A DNA stretch of 64,000 nt from CAJCIS01 sp965276755 (GTDB lineage: Bacteria > Pseudomonadota > Alphaproteobacteria > Acetobacterales > Acetobacteraceae): NCBI GenBank assembly GCA_965276755.1, contig OZ255625.1:3224001-3288000 (forward strand), read 5' to 3'. Position 1 is the first letter of the stretch, and every line of letters begins with the position of its first letter. A program made the position numbers and the translations under genes. Positions 8,949 through 17,063 of the stretch are shown piece after piece. The notes under the pieces were generated by a model, which saw only the letters and a program-made list of their open reading frames with translations, was not told the DNA's origin and ran no database searches.

Positions 8949-9512
8949 ATGATCCGCCAAGCTCTGCTGCTCGCCCTGGCCTTCTCCACGCCGGCCGCGG
9001 CCGCCCCGCTGCTGACCAACGGCAGTTTCGAAAAGGAGAGTTTCGCCGGCTGGGTGCAGTCGGGCAATACCGAATACACCTCCGTCTTCAACCAGGATTA
9101 CGATGGGCTGTCGCCACAGAAGGGCGCTTGGTACGCGCTGCTTGGTCCGGCTGGCGCCGACGGCGTGCTCTCGCAATCCTTCCTCGACACGGCGGGCTCG
9201 GCCTTGCACATCAGCTTCTGGGTGGCGAGCAATGGCGGCACGCCGAACGATTTTTCGGCCATGTATGACGGCGCGGCGTTGTTGCGCCTGTCTGACACCG
9301 GTGTCATGGCCTGGACACAATATAGTGCGGTTGTCACCGCGACGGGCGATGACACGCTCAGCTTTTCGTTTCGTGACGATCAGGATTATCGTGCTTTGGA
9401 TAATGTCGCCGTCAGCCAGACCGTGCCGGTGCCCGAGCCGGCCGGGTATCTGCTGCTGCCGGCTGCAGGAAGTCTTCTTTTTCTGAAGAAAAAGAAGCAA
9501 AAAGACTTTTGA
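8949..9512 (+). CDS. PEP-CTERM-like exported protein whose C-terminal tail is encoded by a repeat
   Basis: The 187-residue product has a signal peptide (MIRQALLLALAFSTPAAAA), then NGSFEKESFAGWVQSG and a jelly-roll-like body ending with DDQDYRALDNVAVSQ, a pattern common in exported PEP-CTERM proteins. The end is VPVPEPAGYLLLPAAGSLLF followed by LKKKK: a PEP motif, a hydrophobic stretch and a basic tail, the layout read by exosortase. The last 14 codons (from G-S-L-L) lie inside a family B repeat, so the repeat supplies half the hydrophobic stretch and all basic residues. ATG at 8949 and GTG at 8946 are both possible starts. No exosortase gene is in the window, but a glycosyltransferase of the type linked to exosortase is at 62616. 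Confidence 0.7.
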   Translation: MIRQALLLALAFSTPAAAAPLLTNGSFEKESFAGWVQSGNTEYTSVFNQDYDGLSPQKGAWYALLGPAGADGVLSQSFLDTAGSALHISFWVASNGGTPNDFSAMYDGAALLRLSDTGVMAWTQYSAVVTATGDDTLSFSFRDDQDYRALDNVAVSQTVPVPEPAGYLLLPAAGSLLFLKKKKQKDF

Positions 9513-9573
9513 AAGTTTAGCCCGAGGCAAACTGACAAAAGTTTTTTGCTTCTTTTTTTCAAAAAAGAAGACC
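9469..9573. repeat. Family B hairpin repeat, inverted pair, partly coding
   Basis: The first copy (stem TCTTCTTTTTC/GAAAAAGAAG) encodes the C-terminus of the PEP-CTERM-like protein. The inverted second copy (TTTTTTGCTTC, TTTTTTTC/AAAAAAGAAG) ends at the stop of the aminopeptidase gene. Confidence 0.8.
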
Positions 9574-12201
9574 TTAACTTTGATGCTGCTTCAACCATGC
9601 CGCCACAACCGGCACCGCCCGCACCCGCAAATCCGCCGCCGTATTAATGCCATCGGCCACGCGCCTGGCCCAGATCTTCGCCCCGATAGAAGCCTGGCTG
9701 GACTTGGCGGCCAGCACCTCCTGCGCAATCGCAGGATTGCTGGAAGCTGCGGCCGCGGCCACAAGCACAGTCGGCCCAAGCCCATCGGCCGGCATGCGCG
9801 CGGCAAACTCCGCCTCATGCGGCACGACCATCTTGTACAGATCGTCAGCTTTGCCGGACGCACTGGAAGCCTGATAGATCATCATCGTAATGCGCCCGTT
9901 CGGCACCTCGCCCGAGGTCGCGAAGGCCACGCTTTGCTTCATCAGCGCGGGATCGCTGGCAGATGCCATCGCGCCGAAATAGCGCAGCTTCTCCTCCGTG
10001 CTGGTCGCGGCAACGCCCATTTTACGGAGCGTGTCATACGTCGCCTGATCGGCGTGATGGCCGACAATATCGAGCACCGGCTCGCGCAACGCCGGAACCA
10101 GGGACGCAGGCTCCTTCACGAACGCCGCAAAGCGCCGGTTGGCTTCCGCAATGACGTCCTTGTCGCCGAAGCGGCCGAGGGCCGCAATCAGATCAGGCCG
10201 CAGCAACGAATCCAGAAACGACTCCCCAGGCTTGGCATCCCAGCCAAGCCGCGCGAATTCCGGCCGCACCAGCCCGATGGCATACAGATCGAACGGCGCG
10301 CGCTCTGCCGCACCTTCCAGCGTGCGATCCAGGCGGCGAAGGTGGGACAGCGTATCCTCCCACACCGCGATGTTGGTCTCGTCCTTGATCGAGGGCAGCA
10401 GGTCGAGATAATCGGCCAGCGTGGCGCGGCCGGCGACGAACAGAGCGAACTGATCGCCCAACAGGTTGGCACGATCGGCGGCATCGAATTTCGGCAATAT
10501 GCCCGCTAGCGCCTTGAGAGATGCGGCATCGTACTGCGTGCGGTAATAACCGTCCTCCCCCAGATTGGCCTTGATCGGTGCATTGCAGTCAGCCAGTGCG
10601 ACAGACGCCGGCTGCGCGGTAAGCATCACCCGCTGAGGTGTTGTGCCCGGCGCGCCGAGCGTCACCGGAATGGTCCAGGTCAGCGCCTTGGGGTGCGGAT
10701 CGTGGATCGTGAAGCGATCCTGCGTCAGGCTCACCTGCGCCTTTCCGCCCGCGCAACTGCGCGCGACGTGGACCAGCGGAATGCCCGGCTGTTCGGTAAA
10801 GGCGGCTGCGACATGCGCCACATCCCGGTGGCTCGCCGCACCCAATGCCGCCCAAAGATCAGCGCTGGTCGCGTTGCTATATTGATGCGCCTTCATGTAG
10901 GCGCGCATGCCGTTGCGAAAGACGTCCGGCCCGATCCAGTCCTCGATCATGCGGATGATCTGCCCGCCCTTGGCGTAGCTGATGCCGTCGAATGCGCTGT
11001 TGGCCTCGCTCTCGTCGTGGATCACCTGCTGGATGGGATGGGTCGTGGGCAGCGCGTCCTGGCCCATCGCCTGCTCATGGCCCTCATGTTGGCGCGGCCA
11101 GACTTGCCAGGTCGGGTTGAAATGATCGGTCGCCTTGTATTCCATCCAGGTGGCAAAACCCTCGTTCAGCCAGATATTGTCCCACCAGCCCATGGTCACC
11201 AGATCGCCCGACCATTGGTGTGCCATTTCGTGCGCGACGACGAGATGAATTTCCTCTCGCGTCTGCGGGGAGCTGGTCTTGGGATCGAACAGCATTGCGT
11301 CATCGATGAAGGTGATCGCACCCCAGTTTTCCATGGCGCCCGCCTCGTAATTGCCCGGGATGGCAAGCAGGTCCAGCTTAGGCAGCGGGAATTTCACGCC
11401 GAAATAACCGTTGTAATACGGCAATACGTTCTGTTCGACATCGAGCGCATAGCGCGCCTGGTCCTGCGCGCCGGCGGGCGCATAGGCGTGCATCGCGGTG
11501 CCACTGGCCGAGCCCGCGAGCGATCCCATGTCGCCGGCAACCAGAGCCAGCAGGTAGGTCGACATACGCGGTGACATGGCAAAACTGACGTGCTTGGTGT
11601 TGGCCCCGGCTGCACTCGTTTGCGCAATCGGCATGTTGGAAACGGCAACCAAATCCTTCGGCAGCGTCACTGATAATTGGAAGCGCGCCTTGAAAGCGGG
11701 CTCGTCCCAGCCTGGAAACATGCGCCTGGCATCGGCCACTTCGAATTGCGTGACCAGCATGCGCTTCTTGGCGCCGGCCGGGGTCTTGTAGTCATCGTAA
11801 TAGATGCCGTTCGGCGTGGCCGGGATCGGCCCGGTATAGGCAATGGTTAGCGTGTGGTGCCCGGCGGCAATAGGCTTTGCGAACTTCAGCGTTGCCGTCT
11901 GCATCTTCTCGTCCAGGCTCACGGTAGCCGCGGCCCCGTTCTCCAGGCTGGCCTGCCCGATTTGCAGCCCGGCCTGGTTCAACGTGATGCTGTCGGTGGA
12001 CTGGCGAACGTTGATCGTGACCGTCTCGCGCCCGGTCAATGTCAGCTTGTCCAGGTCGGGCACGATGTCGATCTTGTAGGTGTCTGGGACAACCGTTTTT
12101 GGCAGCTTGCCGGGCGTGTGGTCGAAATCGAACGGGGCTTCTGCTCGGGCGGCGGCGGTTAGTGCACATAGGGAGGCGGCTAAATAGAGGGTGTTGCGCA
12201 T
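9574..12201 (-). CDS. Secreted M1 family zinc aminopeptidase
   Basis: The 875-residue product is a zinc metallopeptidase that removes N-terminal amino acids. From the ATG at 12201 it has a signal peptide (MRNTLYLAASLCALTAAARA), the M1 beta-saddle domain, the exopeptidase signature GAMEN (near residue 288), the zinc site HEMAHQW at 324-330 with the downstream Glu in NEGFATW, and a C-terminal helical ERAP1-like domain. Length is usual for family members such as PepN-like or puromycin-sensitive enzymes. Upstream in-frame codons (to 12333) run through a family B repeat and are unlikely to be translated. A periplasmic location is inferred from the signal peptide. Confidence 0.9.
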   Translation of the reverse strand: MRNTLYLAASLCALTAAARAEAPFDFDHTPGKLPKTVVPDTYKIDIVPDLDKLTLTGRETVTINVRQSTDSITLNQAGLQIGQASLENGAAATVSLDEKMQTATLKFAKPIAAGHHTLTIAYTGPIPATPNGIYYDDYKTPAGAKKRMLVTQFEVADARRMFPGWDEPAFKARFQLSVTLPKDLVAVSNMPIAQTSAAGANTKHVSFAMSPRMSTYLLALVAGDMGSLAGSASGTAMHAYAPAGAQDQARYALDVEQNVLPYYNGYFGVKFPLPKLDLLAIPGNYEAGAMENWGAITFIDDAMLFDPKTSSPQTREEIHLVVAHEMAHQWSGDLVTMGWWDNIWLNEGFATWMEYKATDHFNPTWQVWPRQHEGHEQAMGQDALPTTHPIQQVIHDESEANSAFDGISYAKGGQIIRMIEDWIGPDVFRNGMRAYMKAHQYSNATSADLWAALGAASHRDVAHVAAAFTEQPGIPLVHVARSCAGGKAQVSLTQDRFTIHDPHPKALTWTIPVTLGAPGTTPQRVMLTAQPASVALADCNAPIKANLGEDGYYRTQYDAASLKALAGILPKFDAADRANLLGDQFALFVAGRATLADYLDLLPSIKDETNIAVWEDTLSHLRRLDRTLEGAAERAPFDLYAIGLVRPEFARLGWDAKPGESFLDSLLRPDLIAALGRFGDKDVIAEANRRFAAFVKEPASLVPALREPVLDIVGHHADQATYDTLRKMGVAATSTEEKLRYFGAMASASDPALMKQSVAFATSGEVPNGRITMMIYQASSASGKADDLYKMVVPHEAEFAARMPADGLGPTVLVAAAAASSNPAIAQEVLAAKSSQASIGAKIWARRVADGINTAADLRVRAVPVVAAWLKQHQS

Positions 12202-12227
12202 GGGACGATCCTTCAAGAAGCAAGAAA

Positions 12228-12266
12228 GCAGTTCTTTTCTGTAGAAAAGAACCAAAAGACTTTTAT
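12228..12266. repeat. Family B A/T-rich hairpin repeat
   Basis: Stem GTTCTTTTCT/AGAAAAGAAC followed by CAAAAGACTTTT, a covarying version of the family. It lies between two reverse-strand genes. Confidence 0.75.
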
Positions 12267-12269
12267 CTT

Positions 12270-13136
12270 TTAGTGGTATTCTTCCTCTTTCCACCAGGGG
12301 AAGAAGTTGGGCATGTCGGCGGAGACGCGGCACGGGAATTCTGCGGGCCTTTTGGCCAGGAAGCTTTTTACGCCCTCGGCGGCATCACGCGACGCGCCGC
12401 GCGCGAAAATCGCGCGACTATCCACGCGATGCGCAGCCATCGGATCACCCGCCGCAGCAAGCCGCCACATCATCTGACGTGTCAACGCAACCGATACCGG
12501 CGCCGCATTGTCCGCAATCTCGCGCGCCAATGTGTAAGCGGCCGGCAGCAAATCCTCGGGTGCATGCAGCGATCGAACCAGCCCGCCGGCCAGCGCCTCC
12601 TCGGCGCTGAACACGCGGCCAGTCATGCACCATTCAAGCGCCTGGCTGATGCCCACGATGCGCGGCAAGAACCAACTGCTCGCCGCCTCCGGCGTAATGC
12701 CGCGCCGCGCGAACACGAAGCCGAATTTTGCCGCGGTGCTCGCCAGGCGGATGTCCATGGGCAACTGCATCGTCGCACCCACGCCCACCGCCGGCCCGTT
12801 CACCGCGGCAATCACCGGCTTGAGGCAGCGGAATATTCGCAACGTCACCAGGCCGCCGCCATCTCGGTTGGCGGGATCGGCCGGATCCTCTCCCCTGCCT
12901 TGCGCGGCCCGATCAAACGTCGCCCCGCCCGCGCCAAGATCAGCGCCCGCACAGAAGGCGCGCCCCGCACCCGTTACCACGACCACGCGGACCGCATCAT
13001 CGGCATCGGCGTGATCGAAAGCGGCGATCAGCTCATGCATCATGGCCGCGGTAAAAGCGTTTAGCCGCTCAGGTCGGTGCAAGGTCAGCGTCATAATGCC
13101 GTCGGCAATTTCGCTTTTCAGCGTCTTGAACTCCAT
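12270..13136 (-). CDS. Enoyl-CoA hydratase/isomerase family protein
   Basis: A crotonase-fold enzyme, probably cytoplasmic, for fatty or branched acyl-CoA metabolism. The 288-residue product (ATG at 13136, with AGGACCAGGA before it) has GAGRAFCAGADLG near residue 70, which forms one half of the oxyanion hole. It also has PVIAAVNGPAVGVGATMQLPMDIR for the other half. The downstream EAASSWFLPRIVG keeps a Glu at the position used by hydratases and isomerases. The C-terminal FFPWWKEE tail is common in members annotated as enoyl-CoA hydratase. The exact acyl-CoA substrate cannot be told. Confidence 0.85.
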   Translation of the reverse strand: MEFKTLKSEIADGIMTLTLHRPERLNAFTAAMMHELIAAFDHADADDAVRVVVVTGAGRAFCAGADLGAGGATFDRAAQGRGEDPADPANRDGGGLVTLRIFRCLKPVIAAVNGPAVGVGATMQLPMDIRLASTAAKFGFVFARRGITPEAASSWFLPRIVGISQALEWCMTGRVFSAEEALAGGLVRSLHAPEDLLPAAYTLAREIADNAAPVSVALTRQMMWRLAAAGDPMAAHRVDSRAIFARGASRDAAEGVKSFLAKRPAEFPCRVSADMPNFFPWWKEEEYH

Positions 13137-13610
13137 TCCTGGTCCTCTTCCTCCTGCGACGTCACTTGGCCAGGCAATGTGGCAGCGGGGCGGGCCCGCG
13201 GTCAAAGCAGGGCGCGCAACGCTTGCTGCCGGAGTGTGCACCAACTGTGCCAACGCGCGCGGGTAGCCATGCCTGCAAGGATCCCGGCTGCTAGGGTTGC
13301 TACAATGTGTCCGTTTGCACCACTTCCTGGCCTATGATGCCGAGGAGTGCCGCACGTCAGCGGCCGCAACCGCGCGTTGCGCTGAACGCCGCACAACAGG
13401 TTCAAAAATTGCGTTGTCTCGTCGATAGCGGACACATTGCTGCGCTGGGCTGAGGCACGTGCTGTGATCCTGTCAGGAAATATGCGGCTGGTCGTCTTTG
13501 CGGACGCCACCAGCCTCGCTTTTTGTGATCACGGCTGCCTTGACCCTGCGCCCGCGCCCGGGAACCATCGGTTGCCGCAGAATGATTGGCATGTGAAAGG
13601 ACCTATCGCA
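13137..13610. other. Intergenic region between divergent genes, no supported gene
   Basis: This 474-bp gap separates the enoyl-CoA hydratase gene and the secreted protein gene at 13611. Short frames occur on both strands, but none has a good ribosome binding site, a signal or a family likeness. It probably contains the promoters of both flanking genes; a weak Shine-Dalgarno (AAAGGA) sits before 13611. Confidence 0.5.
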
Positions 13611-14699
13611 ATGATGAACCTTAGAACAGCCCTGCTCATGACGACCGCCGCCCTGGGCACGCTCGCAATGGCCGGCGCCGCCAGCGCCAAGCTGCCGCCC
13701 GGCGCCAAGCCAATCTATACCGTTATCAAGCGCCTGACGCCCAATGTGCACACAAAGCACACGCCCTCGGGCCTGCCCGAATACACCGCACCCTTTACCT
13801 ATGGCGGCCAGACCTACAACCCGGTCTTTGTCGGCAACGCGCCCACCGGTGGCACCACGACCACGCTTCCGGTCTATATCATTCCGGTCAAGATGACGTA
13901 CGGCAGCACGTCCTTCAGCCCGCTTTCCACGCTGCCCAACGGCCGCACGGTCATTGCAAACATCATCGCTTCGCCGCTGTTCCAAAGCAACGTGGACTAC
14001 GTACAGGGCGGCACCAATCTGGGCACGACCCAGTATGAGGACGCCTTCCAGCGCGCCACGCTGTGGGGTACGGTGCAGTCGCACCAAGGCTGGCACACGC
14101 TGCTGGGCACGCCCACCGTCGAGCCGCTGCAATCGCTGACGGTGCCGAGAGGTTACGGCAGGATCACCAACGATGCGGGATCGACCACGATCGAAGCCAG
14201 CATCAACTGGTTCGATCCACAGATCGAAGCGCTGCTCACCAGATTGTCCATTCCGTCGAACTCGCTGGCGGTCTTCATCACCACGCAGACCTATCTACTG
14301 GAATATAACAAAAGCGGCTGCTGCATCGGCGGCTACCACAGCGTGACCAATAGCGGGCAGACCTACAACCACGCGACCTACATCCAGAAATCGGGTGAAT
14401 TTGCGCAGGACGTCTCAGCGCTGAGCCACGAGATCGGTGAATGGCTGGACGATCCCAATACGAACAATACCGTGCCTTCGGCCTGCGGCAACGGCGCAGT
14501 GCTGGAGGTGGGCGACCCGTTGGAGGGCAACAGCAATTACGGCGGCTACCCTTATACGGTGGGCGGCTTCACCTACAATCTGCAGGATCTGACGCTGCTG
14601 ACTTATTTCGGCGCGCCGGCTGGCACCAGCCTGAACACCGGCCAGACAAACACGACGTTCCAGGGCGAATACCTGCCCTTCTGCAGCAACGGCGGCTGA
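13611..14699 (+). CDS. Secreted protein of unknown function with HEIGEW motif
   Basis: The 362-residue product has a clear signal peptide (MMNLRTALLMTTAALGTLAMAG, AxA cleavage near SAK). Residues about 267-290 contain ALSHEIGEWLDDPNTNN, reminiscent of the zinc-binding helix of secreted proteases but with HExxE instead of HExxH. The following sequence EVGDPLEGNSNYGGYPYTVGGFTYNLQDLTLLTYFG is a conserved-looking second block. Similar HE-x-x-E-W-x-DDP proteins are found in soil bacteria without a known role (from memory). The start is the first of two ATGs. It lacks close operon partners. Catalytic activity is not established. Confidence 0.7.
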   Translation: MMNLRTALLMTTAALGTLAMAGAASAKLPPGAKPIYTVIKRLTPNVHTKHTPSGLPEYTAPFTYGGQTYNPVFVGNAPTGGTTTTLPVYIIPVKMTYGSTSFSPLSTLPNGRTVIANIIASPLFQSNVDYVQGGTNLGTTQYEDAFQRATLWGTVQSHQGWHTLLGTPTVEPLQSLTVPRGYGRITNDAGSTTIEASINWFDPQIEALLTRLSIPSNSLAVFITTQTYLLEYNKSGCCIGGYHSVTNSGQTYNHATYIQKSGEFAQDVSALSHEIGEWLDDPNTNNTVPSACGNGAVLEVGDPLEGNSNYGGYPYTVGGFTYNLQDLTLLTYFGAPAGTSLNTGQTNTTFQGEYLPFCSNGG

Positions 14700-14733
14700 G
14701 GCAATCCGGCTAAGCTGGTAGCTAAAAACTAGG

Positions 14734-14828
14734 CTGGGGGAGATGTGCCATCCCCCCCAGACCCCCCGTCAATTATTTAGCCTTGTTCTATTTGGGTTTT
14801 GGCGGGATGGCACATCAATCCCGGGGCC
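14734..14828. repeat. Family A hairpin repeat, inverted pair with degenerate right half (A4)
   Basis: The left half is canonical. The right half (GGCGGGATGGCACATCAATCCCGGGGCC) has lost several stem bases. Confidence 0.8.
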
Positions 14829-14842
14829 TTTACTAATCCAGG

Positions 14843-15265
14843 ATGCGCATTGCAATCACCGACACCCTGTCCATTGACGAAGCCGAACTGGAAATCACCT
14901 TCATCGCCTCCAGCGGTCCAGGCGGACAGAACGTCAACAAGGTCGCCACCGCGGCGCAACTGCGCTTCGATGCGCGCCACAGCCTCTCGCTCTCCAATGA
15001 AATCAAAATCCGCCTCCAGGCGCTGGCCGGCGCGCGCCTGACCAGGGACGGCGTCATCGTGCTGACCGGCCGCCAACATCGCACCCAGGAACGCAACCGC
15101 GCGGACGTCACCGAGCGCCTGTTCGCCATGATCCGCGCGGCCGCCATCCGGCCCATCAAGCGGCGCGCCACCAAGCCCAGCTTCGGCGAGCGCCAGCGCC
15201 GGTTGGATGCGAAATCGCACCGCGCCGGCATCAAGCGCGGGCGCGGCGGCCCGGTCGAGGAGTGA
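14843..15265 (+). CDS. arfB: Alternative ribosome-rescue factor / peptidyl-tRNA hydrolase ArfB
   Basis: ArfB releases ribosomes stalled on mRNA lacking a stop codon by hydrolysing peptidyl-tRNA. The 140-residue product has the GGQ loop (SSGPGGQNVNKV, residues about 29-40) of class I release factors, and a basic C-terminal tail (RRATKPSFGERQRRLDAKSHRAGIKRGR) that in ArfB (YaeJ) inserts into the empty mRNA channel. No codon-recognition domain is present. The length matches the family. Confidence 0.92.
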   Translation: MRIAITDTLSIDEAELEITFIASSGPGGQNVNKVATAAQLRFDARHSLSLSNEIKIRLQALAGARLTRDGVIVLTGRQHRTQERNRADVTERLFAMIRAAAIRPIKRRATKPSFGERQRRLDAKSHRAGIKRGRGGPVEE

Positions 15266-15298
15266 GGCTCAAGTTTTCAGGGCAGGCAAGGCAAAGTG

Positions 15299-15345
15299 CT
15301 GGGGGAGATGAGCCATCCCCCCCAGACCCCCCGTCATTCATTAGG
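15299..15345. repeat. Family A repeat, left half (A5)
   Basis: CTGGGGGAGATG-AGC-CATCCCCC with the GACCCCCCGTCATTCATTAGG tail. The matching right half is not adjacent; see the half element at 17004 on the far side of the insertion sequence. Confidence 0.8.
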
Positions 15346-15684
15346 CCATGGGTGCCGCTTCCACCCTTGCGTGCCCCGACGGGATCGGCCAGCCATGCTC
15401 TGGTCAAAATGGGGAATTCGTGACCCGTAGATTTCGAGTTGACGCCGTGGCCATGGGCGCGCTGTCGCATGCGCGCGCCGCCTGTTTCTTTGCTTGGCGC
15501 ATAGCTTTCGCCCGTCCAGTGAGCGGGTCAGCTTTCGGGCTGTCTCAATTGGAAGTCGTTCATGTTTCGATTACATTGACAGTCTTCAAACCTTTTGATA
15601 ACGTTCCTCTTAGCGCATTCAATCTGTTCGAGAGGCAAGTGCCAGAAGATGTTCGCAAATGCTGTGCCGCATATTTAGCTTGCA
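15346..15684. other. Non-coding region between repeat A5 and the insertion sequence
   Basis: About 340 bp with one short forward frame (15348-15689) whose product has no recognisable features. It is somewhat richer in A/T than the flanking genes, so it may be a remnant of foreign DNA. I see no RNA gene or clear regulatory signal. Confidence 0.4.
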
Positions 15685-15688
15685 TTTA

Positions 15689-16999
15689 GCAGGCTGCGGA
15701 AATTCGCCTTCCCAAAATGGCTGCGGTACGATTCAATAGCGCGTTCGATCAGCCGGGAAAGTCGCATCGATGCGTGGAGCAGACCGCCAGACCGGCAAGA
15801 TGTTCAGCTACGCCAGTCCCGAATCGCTAGTCCCAAAGGATCACCCGCTGCGTGTTATTCGCCCGCTGGTGAACGCGGCCCTCGATCAGCTCTCGGGCAA
15901 GTTCGAGGCGATGTATCCCCCCTTTGGCCGCGAGTCCATCGCGCCTGAGAAACTGCTGCGCGCGTTGCTGGTGCAAGCCTTCTTCGGCGTCCGCTCGGAG
16001 CGGCAGCTGATGGAGCAGCTGCGCTACAACATGATGTTCCGCTGGTTTGTCGGCCTGTCGCTGGACGCGCCGGTCTGGGACGTGACCGTGTTCACCAAGA
16101 ACCGCAAACGCCTGCTGGAGGGCGATATTGCGCGGCAATTTCTGGCGGCCATCCTGGCCCACCCCGCGGTCGCACCGCTGCTCTCCACCGAGCATTTCTC
16201 TGTTGATGGCACGCTGATCGAAGCCTGGGCCAGCATGAAGAGCTTTGCCCTCAAGGATGGTTCGGGCGAGCCGCCGGCGGATGGGCGCAATGGCGAGGTC
16301 GATTTTCGCGGCCAGCTTCGCAGCAATGAGACGCATGCCTCCAAGACGGATCCTGATGCGCGCCTCTATAAGAAAGCGGCAGGCCAGGCCGCCAAGCTTT
16401 GCCACATGGGCCATGCGCTTAGCGAAAACCGCAACGGCTTGGTGGTGGACGTGGCCCTGACGCATGCCATCGGCACGGCGGAGCGCGAGGCGGCGTGCGC
16501 CATGGTGGGTGCCTTGGTCGCGGCGCCTGCCATGACGCTTGGCGCTGACAAGAACTACGACTCGGCCGACTTCGTGGCCGAGATGCGTCGCCTTGGCGTG
16601 ACGCCACATGTTGCGCAGAACAACAAGAACCGCCGCTCGGCCATCGATGGTCGCACAACGCGGCACGAGGGCTATGCGATCAGCCAGCGCAAGCGCAAGC
16701 GGATCGAGGAGGTGTTCGGCTGGATGAAATCGGCCGCTGGCTTTCGCAAGACGCGGCATCGGGGCACGGCTTGCGTTGGATGGATGTTCACGCTGACTGC
16801 GGCTGCCTATAACCTCATCCGGCTGCCCAAGCTGTTGGCGGTTGCGGCCTGACCACGCCGGGAGTCTGTACTGGAAGCGGGAAACGCCTGCTTCGGACGG
16901 CGTTTTGGGGCCGACAGAGGCAAAATCGGCCTAAAAAGCGAGTTTGAAAACCAAAAGACGGGGAAAACACGTTAAACTTTGATGCTTTTCCGCAGCCTG
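15689..16999 (+). mobile_element. Complete IS5-type insertion sequence
   Basis: The element is 1311 bp long with 13-bp perfect terminal inverted repeats (CAGGCTGCGGAAA at 15689-15701; TTTCCGCAGCCTG at 16987-16999). It is flanked by a direct TTAG duplication (15685-15688 and 17000-17003), the YTAR-type target expected for the IS5 group. It carries one intact transposase gene, so it may still be active. It inserted next to half of a family A repeat. Confidence 0.92.
15770..16852 (+). CDS. IS5 family transposase
   Basis: The 360-residue product has an N-terminal DUF772-type domain (SPESLVPKDHPLRVIRPLVNAAL and ERQLMEQLRYNMMFRWFVGL) and a DDE nuclease domain with SVDGTLIEAWAS (first Asp), LGADKNYDSADF (second Asp) and RIEEVFGWMKSAAGFRKTRHRG (the Y-R-E-type region with the catalytic Glu). 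The gene is intact and lies centrally between the terminal repeats, starting 81 bp from the left end. Confidence 0.92.
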   Translation: MRGADRQTGKMFSYASPESLVPKDHPLRVIRPLVNAALDQLSGKFEAMYPPFGRESIAPEKLLRALLVQAFFGVRSERQLMEQLRYNMMFRWFVGLSLDAPVWDVTVFTKNRKRLLEGDIARQFLAAILAHPAVAPLLSTEHFSVDGTLIEAWASMKSFALKDGSGEPPADGRNGEVDFRGQLRSNETHASKTDPDARLYKKAAGQAAKLCHMGHALSENRNGLVVDVALTHAIGTAEREAACAMVGALVAAPAMTLGADKNYDSADFVAEMRRLGVTPHVAQNNKNRRSAIDGRTTRHEGYAISQRKRKRIEEVFGWMKSAAGFRKTRHRGTACVGWMFTLTAAAYNLIRLPKLLAVAA

Positions 17000-17003
17000 T
17001 TAG

Positions 17004-17059
17004 GCCGAAGCCCAAAACTCGATGGGGGGTCTGGCGGGGATGGCACATCTCCCCCAGCC
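17004..17059. repeat. Family A repeat, right half (A6)
   Basis: The right half lies directly beyond the target duplication of the insertion sequence; the duplication TTAG continues into GGCC as in the core of intact pairs. This suggests the insertion sequence entered the centre of a pair or arose next to one. Confidence 0.75.
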
Positions 17060-17063
17060 TTCC

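Noticed and set aside
13202..13510. 102-residue reverse frame in the 13.1-13.6 kb gap
   Set aside because: Composition and lack of a start signal suggest a chance frame.
15348..15689. 113-residue forward frame left of the insertion sequence
   Set aside because: No ribosome site, no conserved motif, and it begins at the repeat edge and ends at the target duplication.
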